Source: Bacteroidales bacterium (GTDB taxonomy: Bacteria; Bacteroidota; Bacteroidia; Bacteroidales; UBA932). Taken from it: a DNA stretch of 41,649 bases. Both the position numbers and the translations under genes were made by a program. Shown here piece by piece: positions 6,539 to 16,017 of the stretch (its first letter is position 1; each line of letters starts with the position of its first letter). Under the pieces are notes generated by a model that did no database searches, was not told where the DNA came from, and saw only the letters and a list, made by a program, of their open reading frames with translations. The stretch covers positions 1 through 41,649 of the forward strand of contig JALCST010000017.1 in the NCBI GenBank assembly GCA_022653675.1, written 5' to 3'.

Positions 6539-9500
6539 ATGGATAACTTTAACAACATAATGAAAATACCAACCAGGATTTTCCTGTCATTGTCGATTTT
6601 TCTGATAAGCGCCGCGGGCATGAATGCGCAGACCGTAAGATTCTCTAAGTCCAGCATGACATTGAGGGACGCTTTCTCCGAAATCGAGGCACAGACTGAT
6701 TTTACCGTTGCATTCAACGAGGGGGTGATCGATATCGAAAGGATCGTCGAAACCCCGACGGCCGCCACTCCCTTGAAGTCGGCGCTCGACGCCATTCTCG
6801 AAAAATGCGACGCAGGCTATGTTTTCAAGGGGAAGCAGATCGTAATAATGCAAATTCCCGTCGATTCCAAATCGAACACCTACGACGGAACGGTTTACGA
6901 TGCGGACGGGGAGCCGCTTGCAGGTGCCCTGATCTTAAACCATACCACCAGGGAACACCAGATGACCGATGCGAATGGGAGATTTTCGATCGTGGCAGCC
7001 CGAAGGGACACTCTCACCGCTTCTTTTCTCGGCTTCCTGGACGGCAGCGTCGCCCTCGGGAACAATGTCAGGATCGACTTTCATCTCGAAAGCAAGAACC
7101 TCGCATTGGACGAAGCCGTCGTGGTAGGTTACGGAACCGTCAAGAGAAAGGATCTTACCACGGCCGTATCGGTGGTTTCTACGGGTGACGTAGATAAGAG
7201 ACCCATAATCTCCGCCGGATCGATACTTCAGGGAAGGGCTGCCGGCGTGCAGGTGATACAGCCGTCCGGGATGCCCGGGACCTCCTTGTCGGTCAGGGTA
7301 AGGGGTTCCACATCAGTACAGGCTTCCAACGAACCTCTTTACGTAGTTGATAACGTGCCTACCGACGACATATCGAATCTTGCACCGGAGGATATAGAAT
7401 CAATGCAGGTTCTGAAGGATGCGTCCTCGTCGGCCATATATGGTGCCAGGGCGGCCAACGGCGTGGTGCTGATCACGACAAAGCACGGACAAAACAATAA
7501 GGTGGAGCTGAAATTCAATGCGTATGGTGGCTTATCGCGCATCGGAAAGGAAATAGAAGCATTGAATACGGAACAATACAAGGTCCTTATGAAGGAGTTG
7601 GCCGGTACCACCGTGACCGTTCCTGCCATTCCTGACAGCGAAACCAGATATACGAACTGGTCGGATGAACTTTTCAAGACAGGTGTCGACCAGAATTACC
7701 AGCTTTCCCTTTCGAATGGCAACGATAAGCTCCGTTATTATATCTCGGGTGGCCACAGCAATCAAAAGGGCATCGTCAACAAGGCCTACTTCAACCGTAC
7801 TAACTTCAGGGCGAATGTCGACAGCGATATGTACAAATGGTTGACCATCAACTTCAACATGGCATTTTCGCATAACAAGGGAAGGAGCGTTTACCAGAAC
7901 AGGAGCTCGATGAGGGCCGGATCCATACTTTCGGCCATCAACACCCCTCCTTTCATGCAGGTCTGGGACGAGGATGACCCGACGATTTACGACGAGGACG
8001 CCTATGGGTCACGCATACTGAATCCCATCGCCGCCAACGCTGCGGACATGACGAATGCCGTAGACCGTTTCAACGGAAGCATATCCCTGGATTTCAAACC
8101 GGTCAAAAACCTTGGGTTCAAGACGAGCTATTCCGTCGACCTCGACAACTCGCGTGACGATTACTATCTCGACCCTTATTCGACCTCCGACGGCCGGGCT
8201 ACGAAGGGATATGTTTCCGAAACCGTTTCGAGGAACTTCGAATGGCTGTGGGAAAACGTATTGACATACCATGACACGTTTGCGGAGAAACACGACGTGT
8301 CGCTTATGGGCGCTGCGACGCTGCAGCATGCGCAGTGGAACGGCAACTGCCTTGCAGGTTACGATTTGCCCGAATCGTATCCTGACATCCATTCGGTCGG
8401 CGTGGCGAACCAGATCGACGAGGATGCCACATGGTCGTCGGCCTCCGCATGGGCGCTCGCATCCTTTCTCGGCCGGTTGAACTACGATTTCGATAACCGT
8501 TACCTATTGACCGCGAATGTCAGGGCCGACGGCTCCTCGCGTTTCGCTCCCGGACACCGTTGGGGCTTCTTTCCGTCCGTTTCGGCGGCATGGCGAATCT
8601 CCAACGAAGATTTCATGGCCGTTACCAAGGACTGGATGGATGACTTGAAAATCAGGGCCGGATGGGGTGTGACCGGGAACCAGGGAGGGATCGGAAACTA
8701 TTCCTACCTCGCCTACATGAAAGGCACTAAGGTGCCCCCGACGTCCGGCAATACTTATCCCGGATTGGCCATAACCGCGAATACGGCTTCCAATCCCGAC
8801 CTGACATGGGAAAAGACGAGCCAGATAGATGTGGGATTGGATCTCTCCCTGTTCGGTACGAGGCTGATGTTTACTGCCGATGCCTACTATAAAAGGACCA
8901 CCGACCTTCTGCTGACCGTAACGCTTCCGGATAACGTCAATCTGCCCGGAGGAATCACGAGAAACGACGGGAAGATGGAGAACAAGGGAATGGAGTTCAT
9001 GATCTCCAGCAAGAATCTCACTGGCGAGTTCAAATGGAATACCGACTTCAACATCTCGTTTAACCGTAACAAGGTTCTGGAACTTGGACTCAACAAGGTA
9101 TATTACTATGCGGGCATGTATACGACCGGAGAGGATGCCATAATCCTAAAGGAAGGGCTTCCTCTCGGTTCGTTCTATGGATACAAGTCTCTTGGCGTCA
9201 ATGTGGATACCGGGGATATCGATTACGAGGATATTTCCGGTAACGGAACCATCGGTCCCGAAGACAGGACGGTAATAGGATGCGCCCAACCGAAATTCAC
9301 CTACGGTTTCACCAATGACTTTTCCTGGAAGGGATTTGCTTTGTCCGTATTCTTCCAGGGAAGCTACGGCAACCAGATATTCAACGCTTCAAGGATAGAT
9401 ACCGAAGGAATGATCGATTTCCGCAACCAATCGACCGCCGTGCTTCGAAGGTGGCTCCGTCCGGGGATGGTAACGGATATCCCCCGTTCAGGAAATGTCG

Positions 9501-9781
9501 AAAACATACACAACTCTTCGAGGTTCGTGGAAGACGGAAGCTATCTCCGCCTCAAGAGCCTCACGCTATCTTACAACCTGCCGAAAAAGTTGATCGGCAG
9601 GATCAACATGCAAAACATGCAGGTATATGTCACGGGACAGAACCTTCTGACATTTACCAAATACTCGGGGTATGACCCCGAAGTTAACGCTTACGGTTCC
9701 AGCTCCGTGGAACTCGGCATCGACTATGGTACTTATCCCCAGTCGAAGGCATGCATACTTGGTGTAAACTTCAATTTCTAA
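6539..9781 (+). CDS. SusC/RagA-family TonB-dependent transporter with STN domain
   Basis: This 1080-residue outer-membrane transporter imports a SusD-bound ligand using TonB energy. After the signal sequence (to about 30; an alternative start is Met8) come an STN domain (about 33-105), a carboxypeptidase-D-like beta domain (about 115-185), the plug (about 195-320; VVVGYGTVKRKDLT, GSILQGRAAGVQV, SSSAIYGARAANGVVLITTK) and a 22-strand barrel ending in the aromatic terminus GVNFNF. The STN domain is present only in transporters that signal to FecR/ECF pairs, which are encoded directly upstream. SusD follows after 12 bases. The ligand cannot be read from the sequence. Confidence 0.97.
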   Translation: MDNFNNIMKIPTRIFLSLSIFLISAAGMNAQTVRFSKSSMTLRDAFSEIEAQTDFTVAFNEGVIDIERIVETPTAATPLKSALDAILEKCDAGYVFKGKQIVIMQIPVDSKSNTYDGTVYDADGEPLAGALILNHTTREHQMTDANGRFSIVAARRDTLTASFLGFLDGSVALGNNVRIDFHLESKNLALDEAVVVGYGTVKRKDLTTAVSVVSTGDVDKRPIISAGSILQGRAAGVQVIQPSGMPGTSLSVRVRGSTSVQASNEPLYVVDNVPTDDISNLAPEDIESMQVLKDASSSAIYGARAANGVVLITTKHGQNNKVELKFNAYGGLSRIGKEIEALNTEQYKVLMKELAGTTVTVPAIPDSETRYTNWSDELFKTGVDQNYQLSLSNGNDKLRYYISGGHSNQKGIVNKAYFNRTNFRANVDSDMYKWLTINFNMAFSHNKGRSVYQNRSSMRAGSILSAINTPPFMQVWDEDDPTIYDEDAYGSRILNPIAANAADMTNAVDRFNGSISLDFKPVKNLGFKTSYSVDLDNSRDDYYLDPYSTSDGRATKGYVSETVSRNFEWLWENVLTYHDTFAEKHDVSLMGAATLQHAQWNGNCLAGYDLPESYPDIHSVGVANQIDEDATWSSASAWALASFLGRLNYDFDNRYLLTANVRADGSSRFAPGHRWGFFPSVSAAWRISNEDFMAVTKDWMDDLKIRAGWGVTGNQGGIGNYSYLAYMKGTKVPPTSGNTYPGLAITANTASNPDLTWEKTSQIDVGLDLSLFGTRLMFTADAYYKRTTDLLLTVTLPDNVNLPGGITRNDGKMENKGMEFMISSKNLTGEFKWNTDFNISFNRNKVLELGLNKVYYYAGMYTTGEDAIILKEGLPLGSFYGYKSLGVNVDTGDIDYEDISGNGTIGPEDRTVIGCAQPKFTYGFTNDFSWKGFALSVFFQGSYGNQIFNASRIDTEGMIDFRNQSTAVLRRWLRPGMVTDIPRSGNVENIHNSSRFVEDGSYLRLKSLTLSYNLPKKLIGRINMQNMQVYVTGQNLLTFTKYSGYDPEVNAYGSSSVELGIDYGTYPQSKACILGVNFNF

Positions 9782-9793
9782 AGGATATCTGAT

Positions 9794-11266
9794 ATGAAAA
9801 AGACAATATTGATTATTACCGCGTGTGCCCTCCTGTTTGTTTCATGTGACGATTTCCTGAACGAGCAGCCACAATCCGACCTGACGAGGAGATCTACCGA
9901 TACCACCGAACTGGCGTCCGCATATTCCTCCCTGGCCGATGCCCAGGCGGAACTGAACGGAGCGTATGCGTTGTTCAAGACGGATATATACGAACTGGAG
10001 AATTATATGGTCGGAGATGTGATGTCGGACAATTGCTATGTGGGCGGAGACGGCGTCAACGAGGAACAGTTCGACGATTTGGCGGTTACGGCGAAGAACA
10101 GCCTGGTCGAGGTGATGTGGTCCGAGTATTATTCCCTGATAGGATCCGCGACCAATGTAGTGGAGAATGTGAAGTTGATGGACGATTCGATCGACGATAC
10201 CTCGAAGAACAAGATCATTGCGGAAGCTAAATTCATAAGGGCCTGGGCCTATTTCGACGTCGTACGCCTGTGGGGTGCCGCGCCGATGACGCTCGAACTG
10301 TTGCCGTCGATAACCGTCGACAACATCGACGAGTACTATCCCATAATGTACCCTGCCAGGACCTCTGCGGAAGACATATATGCCCAGATCCTCTCCGATC
10401 TCGACGACAGTACGATCGCAATGCTCGACAGCAAATCGAACGGAGCTTTCGAGGCGACCCAGGGCGCAGCATACGGCCTTAAAGCCAAGGTATACGCGAC
10501 CATGGGGGAGAAATCGGACAGGGATTACCAGAAAGTCGTGGATTATTGCGACAAGGTGATCGCCCAAGGCTACAAGCTCGTCGACAATTTCGACGACCTT
10601 TGGACCGTCGATGGAAAATTCTCGACGGAAAGCATATTCGAACTCTATTTCACGAACGATTCCGAACAGCATAACTGGGCATATTGGGTGCTCCTGTCCG
10701 ATGTGTCTGGAAGCATAGAGGTGACGTGGAGAAGATACTGCACCCCAACGCAGGATGTCATCGCCAAATTCGACAAGGCCAACGACGTAAGATACGCATC
10801 GACCATATATTGGACCCAGGTTCCTTACGATACTTATTATTCCGCGGACAATTATCCGCTCGCCTATAAGATTCGCCAGAAGGACAACGATATCATCCTG
10901 CTGAGGCTTGCCGATATCCTGTTGCTTAAGGCTGAAGCCCTTGTGGAACTCAACGAACCCGAAAGCGCCATAAAAATCGTAAACGAGATAAGGACCAGGG
11001 CCCATGTCTCGACCCTCGACGAAAGCATGGGTACGGACGATGCGAGATTGGCCGTGGAAAACGAGAGGCAACTCGAACTTTTGCTCGAGGGGCAAAGATG
11101 GTACGACCTGGTAAGGAACGACAGGATGGAAGCGGTAATGCTTACCGCACACGACAAGAACGGCGATCTGCGTTTCAGCAAGATCGATTCGTTCCGCCGT
11201 TTTCTCCCAATCCCTCAGGATCAGATAGACATAAATGAACGTCTTACCCAAAACGAAGGATATTAG
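9794..11266 (+). CDS. SusD/RagB-family nutrient-binding lipoprotein
   Basis: A 490-residue surface lipoprotein with lipobox cysteine at Cys18 (LFVSCDDFLN). The body shows the usual SusD pattern: tetratricopeptide-like helices with AKFIRAWAYFDVVRLWGAAP, then YPARTSAEDIYAQILSDL, and the C-terminal LLRLADILLLKAEALVELN and NERQLELLLEGQRWYDLVR segments. SusD closes the SusC barrel as a lid and selects the ligand. It forms a pair with the preceding SusC and lies 27 bases before a SusE/F-like gene. Confidence 0.97.
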   Translation: MKKTILIITACALLFVSCDDFLNEQPQSDLTRRSTDTTELASAYSSLADAQAELNGAYALFKTDIYELENYMVGDVMSDNCYVGGDGVNEEQFDDLAVTAKNSLVEVMWSEYYSLIGSATNVVENVKLMDDSIDDTSKNKIIAEAKFIRAWAYFDVVRLWGAAPMTLELLPSITVDNIDEYYPIMYPARTSAEDIYAQILSDLDDSTIAMLDSKSNGAFEATQGAAYGLKAKVYATMGEKSDRDYQKVVDYCDKVIAQGYKLVDNFDDLWTVDGKFSTESIFELYFTNDSEQHNWAYWVLLSDVSGSIEVTWRRYCTPTQDVIAKFDKANDVRYASTIYWTQVPYDTYYSADNYPLAYKIRQKDNDIILLRLADILLLKAEALVELNEPESAIKIVNEIRTRAHVSTLDESMGTDDARLAVENERQLELLLEGQRWYDLVRNDRMEAVMLTAHDKNGDLRFSKIDSFRRFLPIPQDQIDINERLTQNEGY

Positions 11267-11293
11267 CAGACTGTAACTTAAAAAATACTGATT

Positions 11294-13306
11294 ATGAAAA
11301 AGCATTTATTATTGGTAATCCCCATATTGGCGGCCTTGACGCTTGCCGGATGCAAGAAGGATGTGACTCCCGTAAACAGCACTCTTTCCATCAAAACTTT
11401 GAACATTACCAGCGGCGATACCATAGCTGTTCCTGGGAACGTTACGTTCAACGTTTCAATTGCGGACGACAATTATGCCCTTTCGACTTTGGAAATTTCC
11501 GCCGCCCTTGAAGACGGGACTGTAATCGCGTCGGAATCGATCCGTACGACAGGCAATTCCGTCGATCTGACCGACCAGATCCTGGAAATCCCGTTTTGTG
11601 CGGGTATGGATGCCGGGGCATCGCTCGGGGTTACGTTCAAAGCTATCAATGTCGACGGGGAGAGCGTGGTGCAGAGCGAAATACTTTCCATAAAGAGGCC
11701 GTCCCTTCCTTCGGAACTCTATATGACGGTAGGGGATCGGGTATATACGATGGCTCAAGACGATACCGATTCCTATCTCTATTCCACGAAGGAAACGGAC
11801 GGATTCGAAAGTGCCGTTACAGCCACTATCTCGACCGCATCGGATCTTTCGGAAGCTTCGTACATATGGGGAGCTTCCGGGACGACGAACTTAGGGAAAA
11901 TATGTTCCATATCGGATAGTGGCATAGAGATCTCGTATCCGTCGGTAATGGTGGATAACTATACGTTCAACGCATTGACATTTGAGGTAAAGGCAGTAGG
12001 CCAGGAATTCGACGTATCCGTAAACGGGAAAGCCCTTACCCCTTCTTCCGGCCTCCTGTATGCGAATGTATCGTTCACGAAGGATGCGCAATTCGAGATC
12101 ACGGGCATTGCAGACATGGATTCCGCATGGAACCGGGATTTCTTCTCGTACGAGGACGGCAAATTCACCTTCCTTCGCGAGAGCGGCTCGTACGATGTGT
12201 ATTACTCGCCTAAATACAATTACATATGGGTCGTGAATATGGATGCCGTGGCTCCCGAATGCCTTTGGGTCATCGGACATGGATTTACCTGTGCCACTGA
12301 GTGGAATACCGACTATGCCTCGGGCGGCTGGTCCAACACCGATGTGCTTCAGATGGGATATGCGGTAAGGATAGCCGACGAACGGTATCAATGCTCCATG
12401 TACCTCAATAACGAGCACGAATGGGGCACTTTCGAATTCGAAGTTTATTCCGACAGACAATGGAACAAAACGAACGGATTCTGTGGCATTTCGCTCAGCG
12501 GCGATACCAGGGGAGTGAAACTCAATGGTGCTGCCGATGGTAAACCGGGCCTTACGAGCGATTCCGGTTTCCATCCCGGTTATTATACCATAGTCTTCGA
12601 CAATGCGACCGGAGATATAAATCTGACGCGCATCTCTCCTTGGCAGGATACGGGCGGCACGTCTATGTCCATCAACGGCACCACCCTCGAATCCGATCCG
12701 TCGTTCTATTATGCGACCATCGACTTCACGAAAGGGGAAGAGGTGACATTCTCCGGATTCGACGACATAGCCGAGGCGTACAACAGGGACTTCTTCACAT
12801 ATCAGGACGGCAAATACTACTTCTCCGCGGAGAGTGGAAGCTGGACCGTCCAATATTACCCTAAATACGATTATATCTGGGTGTTCAACAACGACCTTTC
12901 GTTCCCCGACTGCATCTATATTCTCGGGAGCGGCAAGATGTCCTGCCCGAATTATGACGACAGCGACACTTCGGCCATGTGGGACGACGTGGCATACACG
13001 AGATCGGCGCCTTATTATTGCGTGGCTCCGAAAATCGATGAGAACACATACCAGGCGACCATGTCTATGTCGACATACAACCATGACTGGAGGGTCCTCG
13101 TAGAATTATATTCCGATCTGAATTGGGGCCAGGATGGAGTCACCCCTCTTTCCCTCGGAGGTTCCGCCGCCGCGAGATTCTATCTCGACGGTACGTATCT
13201 GCGTGGCGTGGACGAAACGGAAGATCCGTTCGTAAAGGGGTATTATCAATTCACGTTCACGAAGGGCGGTGCCGGCCTCGATATTTCGGTGACTAAGGTA
13301 GAGTGA
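11294..13306 (+). CDS. SusE/SusF-like surface lipoprotein with duplicated C-terminal module
   Basis: This 670-residue lipoprotein has a lipobox at Cys20 (LTLAGCKK). The N-terminal immunoglobulin-like part (about 25-135) resembles the DUF5016 type found at SusE position; the middle and C-terminal parts may be DUF5125/DUF5121-type modules, though I cannot confirm the family names. Two related modules are plain: about 240-447 and 457-670, with NRDFFSYEDGKFTF...YSPKYNYIWV matched by NRDFFTYQDGKYYF...YYPKYDYIWV. The abundance of exposed Trp and Tyr fits carbohydrate binding at the surface. Position after SusD and before a propeller lipoprotein supports a role in ligand capture. Its stop overlaps the next ATG. 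Confidence 0.8.
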   Translation: MKKHLLLVIPILAALTLAGCKKDVTPVNSTLSIKTLNITSGDTIAVPGNVTFNVSIADDNYALSTLEISAALEDGTVIASESIRTTGNSVDLTDQILEIPFCAGMDAGASLGVTFKAINVDGESVVQSEILSIKRPSLPSELYMTVGDRVYTMAQDDTDSYLYSTKETDGFESAVTATISTASDLSEASYIWGASGTTNLGKICSISDSGIEISYPSVMVDNYTFNALTFEVKAVGQEFDVSVNGKALTPSSGLLYANVSFTKDAQFEITGIADMDSAWNRDFFSYEDGKFTFLRESGSYDVYYSPKYNYIWVVNMDAVAPECLWVIGHGFTCATEWNTDYASGGWSNTDVLQMGYAVRIADERYQCSMYLNNEHEWGTFEFEVYSDRQWNKTNGFCGISLSGDTRGVKLNGAADGKPGLTSDSGFHPGYYTIVFDNATGDINLTRISPWQDTGGTSMSINGTTLESDPSFYYATIDFTKGEEVTFSGFDDIAEAYNRDFFTYQDGKYYFSAESGSWTVQYYPKYDYIWVFNNDLSFPDCIYILGSGKMSCPNYDDSDTSAMWDDVAYTRSAPYYCVAPKIDENTYQATMSMSTYNHDWRVLVELYSDLNWGQDGVTPLSLGGSAAARFYLDGTYLRGVDETEDPFVKGYYQFTFTKGGAGLDISVTKVE

Positions 13307-15177
13307 TGAAAATGAGATTTTTGAATCTATGCTGTTGCATAATGGTTGTTACATGCTGCGCATGTAATAACAAAACGAAGGCCGATGGTTCTTCCAAGCC
13401 GGAACTCGGAGGGATGTTGGCATATGATTCGGGTTTTGCAGACAGCAGATCCGGGATCGTGGTTTGCAATATGGCTGACGGGAACCGTACTGTTCTCAGC
13501 GATACCTGGAAAATAGATTCGCCTTGCCGTCCGGCGTTTTCTCCGGATGGCAGGCAAATCGTTTTCAACGGCAAGGAATCGGGGAAATGGAACATTTACC
13601 TTTATGATCTGACTACCGGGAAACTGCCGGTGTGCCTTACCCCGGACTTGGATGCGGATTCCACCGACCCGAGCTTTTCCGCCGATGGCAATACGGTCGT
13701 TTTCAGCTGCGGCGGCCAATTGGCCAGCCTCGATATCTCCACCTTGAAGTGCAAGAACATGACTTTCGAAGCGAATGCTTCGTATGCCGATCCGAAAATC
13801 TCCGAAGATGGGAATACCATACTTTATTCATACACGAACGGCAGCCATTCCCAGATCGGGCGACTGGATACGAAATCCCTGTCGGCTTCGAATTTATTCT
13901 TCGATGCGGAAACGAGCAATTCGCAGCCTGTTTTTTACGGCACCGGATCCTTCTGCTATGTCAACGGGCCTTCCGGTTCGAATTGCAGGATCTGCAGTGC
14001 GAATCTGGGGAATAACTCTTCGAAGGTGGCATTTTCCTCCGAAGATTACGATTTCGCCGATCCCGCGCCCCTCGTAGACGGGTGGATCGTGATGAGTCGC
14101 AGTACCTCCGGCGGCAACTACGGCATTTGCATCGGTAATGTCTCGTCTGGCACGGTTTATCCGATCAACGAATATGTATCCTCGATCGATTCCCGATATG
14201 GCCAGAGACATCCCTGCTATATCGATACGGATGTTTCCGTTGCCACTCCGGAGGACGGCGGGCGCCGGGAATCGGAAGGAGGCGACGATATCGTTTCAGA
14301 TACCGAGCGCCCGACCTTGAAGGGGAAGATCGTCTACCACAGTTATACGTCCTACGATTCCATGGATTCTAAGATGTACTTATATGACTTCTCGACTGGG
14401 GAACTTCGGAATATAAGCAGCGGCTGGACGACTGTGAGCGATCCGATGAACGGCCACTTTTCTCCCGACGGGAAGTATATCACGTTCATGGGAATAGGTG
14501 CCGCCACGGACTCCTGGGATATCTTCCTGTATGATCTGGAAAACGGTGGACAACCTGTCAACCTTACCCCCTCCGGGGACTATCGCGACGAGGATCCGAA
14601 ATTTTCGTTCGACGGGACGAAGATATGCTTCAAGAGGAACGGGCATCTGGCGGAAATAACGGTAGCTACGGAGAGCATAAGGATACTTTACGACGGAAAC
14701 GGGTATGACTGGAGCATGCCGTATTATTCGACCGACGACTCTAAACTCGTCTTCAGCGGAAGCTCGTCTTCCGACTCCTATATCGCCTGCTGGGATATCG
14801 CCGGTTCGACCATGACCAAACTGTACGACCGTCCTGATGTGGTGGAATACTATCCTGTGACGATCGATGGGGATTCGTTCTATTATACGGCCAACGTTTC
14901 GTCGACCGACCTGCACGACCAACTTTACAAGGGATTCTGGGATGGGGCAGAAGCAGTAGAACTGGCATTTGACGATAAGGATGCCGATTATTCCGATGCC
15001 TGTCCTTTAAGTTCCGGATGGCTCATCCTCTGTTCCACAAGATATGATTCGAAGGGGGGATACGATCTTTACATAGCAAACGGTTCTTCCGGAGCCATTT
15101 ATCCGTTGAGCGATTACGACGGGTCCATCAATACGGCAAAACAGGAACTCGGCCCGGCGTATTTCGTGGAAAAATAG
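13306..15177 (+). CDS. TolB/PD40-like beta-propeller lipoprotein
   Basis: A 623-residue protein with a Cys-rich signal sequence ending in a probable lipobox (VTCCAC). The rest consists of WD40-like PD40 repeats: RPAFSPDGRQIVFNG, DPSFSADGNTVVFS, GHFSPDGKYITFMG, DPKFSFDGTKICFKRNG, MPYYSTDDSKLVFSG. Two groups of repeats, about 35-310 and 340-623, suggest two propellers, separated by a Gly/Glu-rich linker (EDGGRRESEGGDD). Such propellers bind ligands or peptides, and some relatives hold enzymes. The ATG overlaps the upstream stop (TGATG), so translation is coupled to the SusE/F-like gene, and it closes the operon. A function in sensing or binding the imported substrate is inferred. Confidence 0.8.
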   Translation: MKMRFLNLCCCIMVVTCCACNNKTKADGSSKPELGGMLAYDSGFADSRSGIVVCNMADGNRTVLSDTWKIDSPCRPAFSPDGRQIVFNGKESGKWNIYLYDLTTGKLPVCLTPDLDADSTDPSFSADGNTVVFSCGGQLASLDISTLKCKNMTFEANASYADPKISEDGNTILYSYTNGSHSQIGRLDTKSLSASNLFFDAETSNSQPVFYGTGSFCYVNGPSGSNCRICSANLGNNSSKVAFSSEDYDFADPAPLVDGWIVMSRSTSGGNYGICIGNVSSGTVYPINEYVSSIDSRYGQRHPCYIDTDVSVATPEDGGRRESEGGDDIVSDTERPTLKGKIVYHSYTSYDSMDSKMYLYDFSTGELRNISSGWTTVSDPMNGHFSPDGKYITFMGIGAATDSWDIFLYDLENGGQPVNLTPSGDYRDEDPKFSFDGTKICFKRNGHLAEITVATESIRILYDGNGYDWSMPYYSTDDSKLVFSGSSSSDSYIACWDIAGSTMTKLYDRPDVVEYYPVTIDGDSFYYTANVSSTDLHDQLYKGFWDGAEAVELAFDDKDADYSDACPLSSGWLILCSTRYDSKGGYDLYIANGSSGAIYPLSDYDGSINTAKQELGPAYFVEK

Positions 15178-15195
15178 TGTCGGTACGCATTTCAG

Positions 15196-16008
15196 TCACC
15201 TGAGTTCGATTCCCCTGAGACCGGCCAGTCCCGTATCGTGTGTTGACAGGATGCCGCGGCATTCCGGAACTACGGCCATGCTTTTCATCCATAGAAGGGA
15301 TCCTTTCATTTTGACCGGATCGGGACAATATCCTGGGAGAATCCCTTCCATCCACGAAGGTGTTCCGAATCCGCAGTCTCCGGCGAAAATCGCATATTGC
15401 CTGCCCGTCCACAGTTCTATGCTCGTCGCTCCCGCAGTAAAACCCGGAGTCGAAGTCAATACCACCGAACGGTCACCGAACAGGTCGAAAGCCTTGTTCC
15501 AGGGGCCGAAGTAGGATTTTCCGAACTCGAATGCGGTGATTTTGGTCCCTTCCCATAGCGTGGGATCATATCGCTTTCCGTCGGACATGGCATTGTCCAT
15601 TTCATTTTTGCTGACGAGAATGTGTTTGGCGGCGTTCATCCGTTTTAATCCGCCGACATGGTCGCTGTCAAGGCTCGTAAGTATAAGATAATCTATGTTC
15701 CTGGGATGTAATCCCAGATTTCCTAGCTGTTCCGCCGCTTCCTGTCCCTCTTCGAGGAGGCCTATGTTTATATGGCGGGGCACACCGCCCAGATATTCCT
15801 TCGACCCTTTGCGTATGTCCGCACCCCAGCCGCTGTCTATCATGAACAGCCCCGACGGATGCTCGATAAGATATGCGAAAACGGGAAGTTTTACCTGGTG
15901 CTTCCTTCCATGCTGCAATTTGAAGAATGGACATTTCGACTTGCGAAACGGCAAGTCCCCGTTGACTACTATGTCGCCGCAATGGAGGAAACGTATTGTA
16001 ACATTCAT
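15196..16008 (-). CDS. MBL-fold hydrolase-like protein with incomplete metal site
   Basis: The 270-residue protein resembles the N-acyl-homoserine-lactonase-like branch of the metallo-beta-lactamase fold. The motif region normally HxHxDH reads SLDSDH (112-117): the first histidine is Ser112 and the second Asp114, while Asp116 and His117 remain. The histidine normally in TPGHTPGH is Phe190 (TPGFTAG). Asp211 (FAGDC) and His257 (STHD) are present. One metal site thus appears lost and the other mostly kept. No signal peptide is seen. The gene lies 9 bases after the LD-carboxypeptidase gene on the same strand. It may be a one-metal enzyme or a non-catalytic relative; calling it a lactonase would be wrong on this evidence. 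Confidence 0.85.
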   Translation of the reverse strand: MNVTIRFLHCGDIVVNGDLPFRKSKCPFFKLQHGRKHQVKLPVFAYLIEHPSGLFMIDSGWGADIRKGSKEYLGGVPRHINIGLLEEGQEAAEQLGNLGLHPRNIDYLILTSLDSDHVGGLKRMNAAKHILVSKNEMDNAMSDGKRYDPTLWEGTKITAFEFGKSYFGPWNKAFDLFGDRSVVLTSTPGFTAGATSIELWTGRQYAIFAGDCGFGTPSWMEGILPGYCPDPVKMKGSLLWMKSMAVVPECRGILSTHDTGLAGLRGIELR

Positions 16009-16017
16009 GACTCAAAT

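Noticed and set aside
9842-11305. 487-codon minus-strand frame opposite SusD
   Set aside because: It is a shadow of the SusD gene; codon bias of the plus strand leaves the opposite frame open.
11891-13084. 397-codon minus-strand frame opposite the SusE/F-like gene
   Set aside because: It mirrors the repeated plus-strand coding sequence and has no signal sequence or domain pattern.
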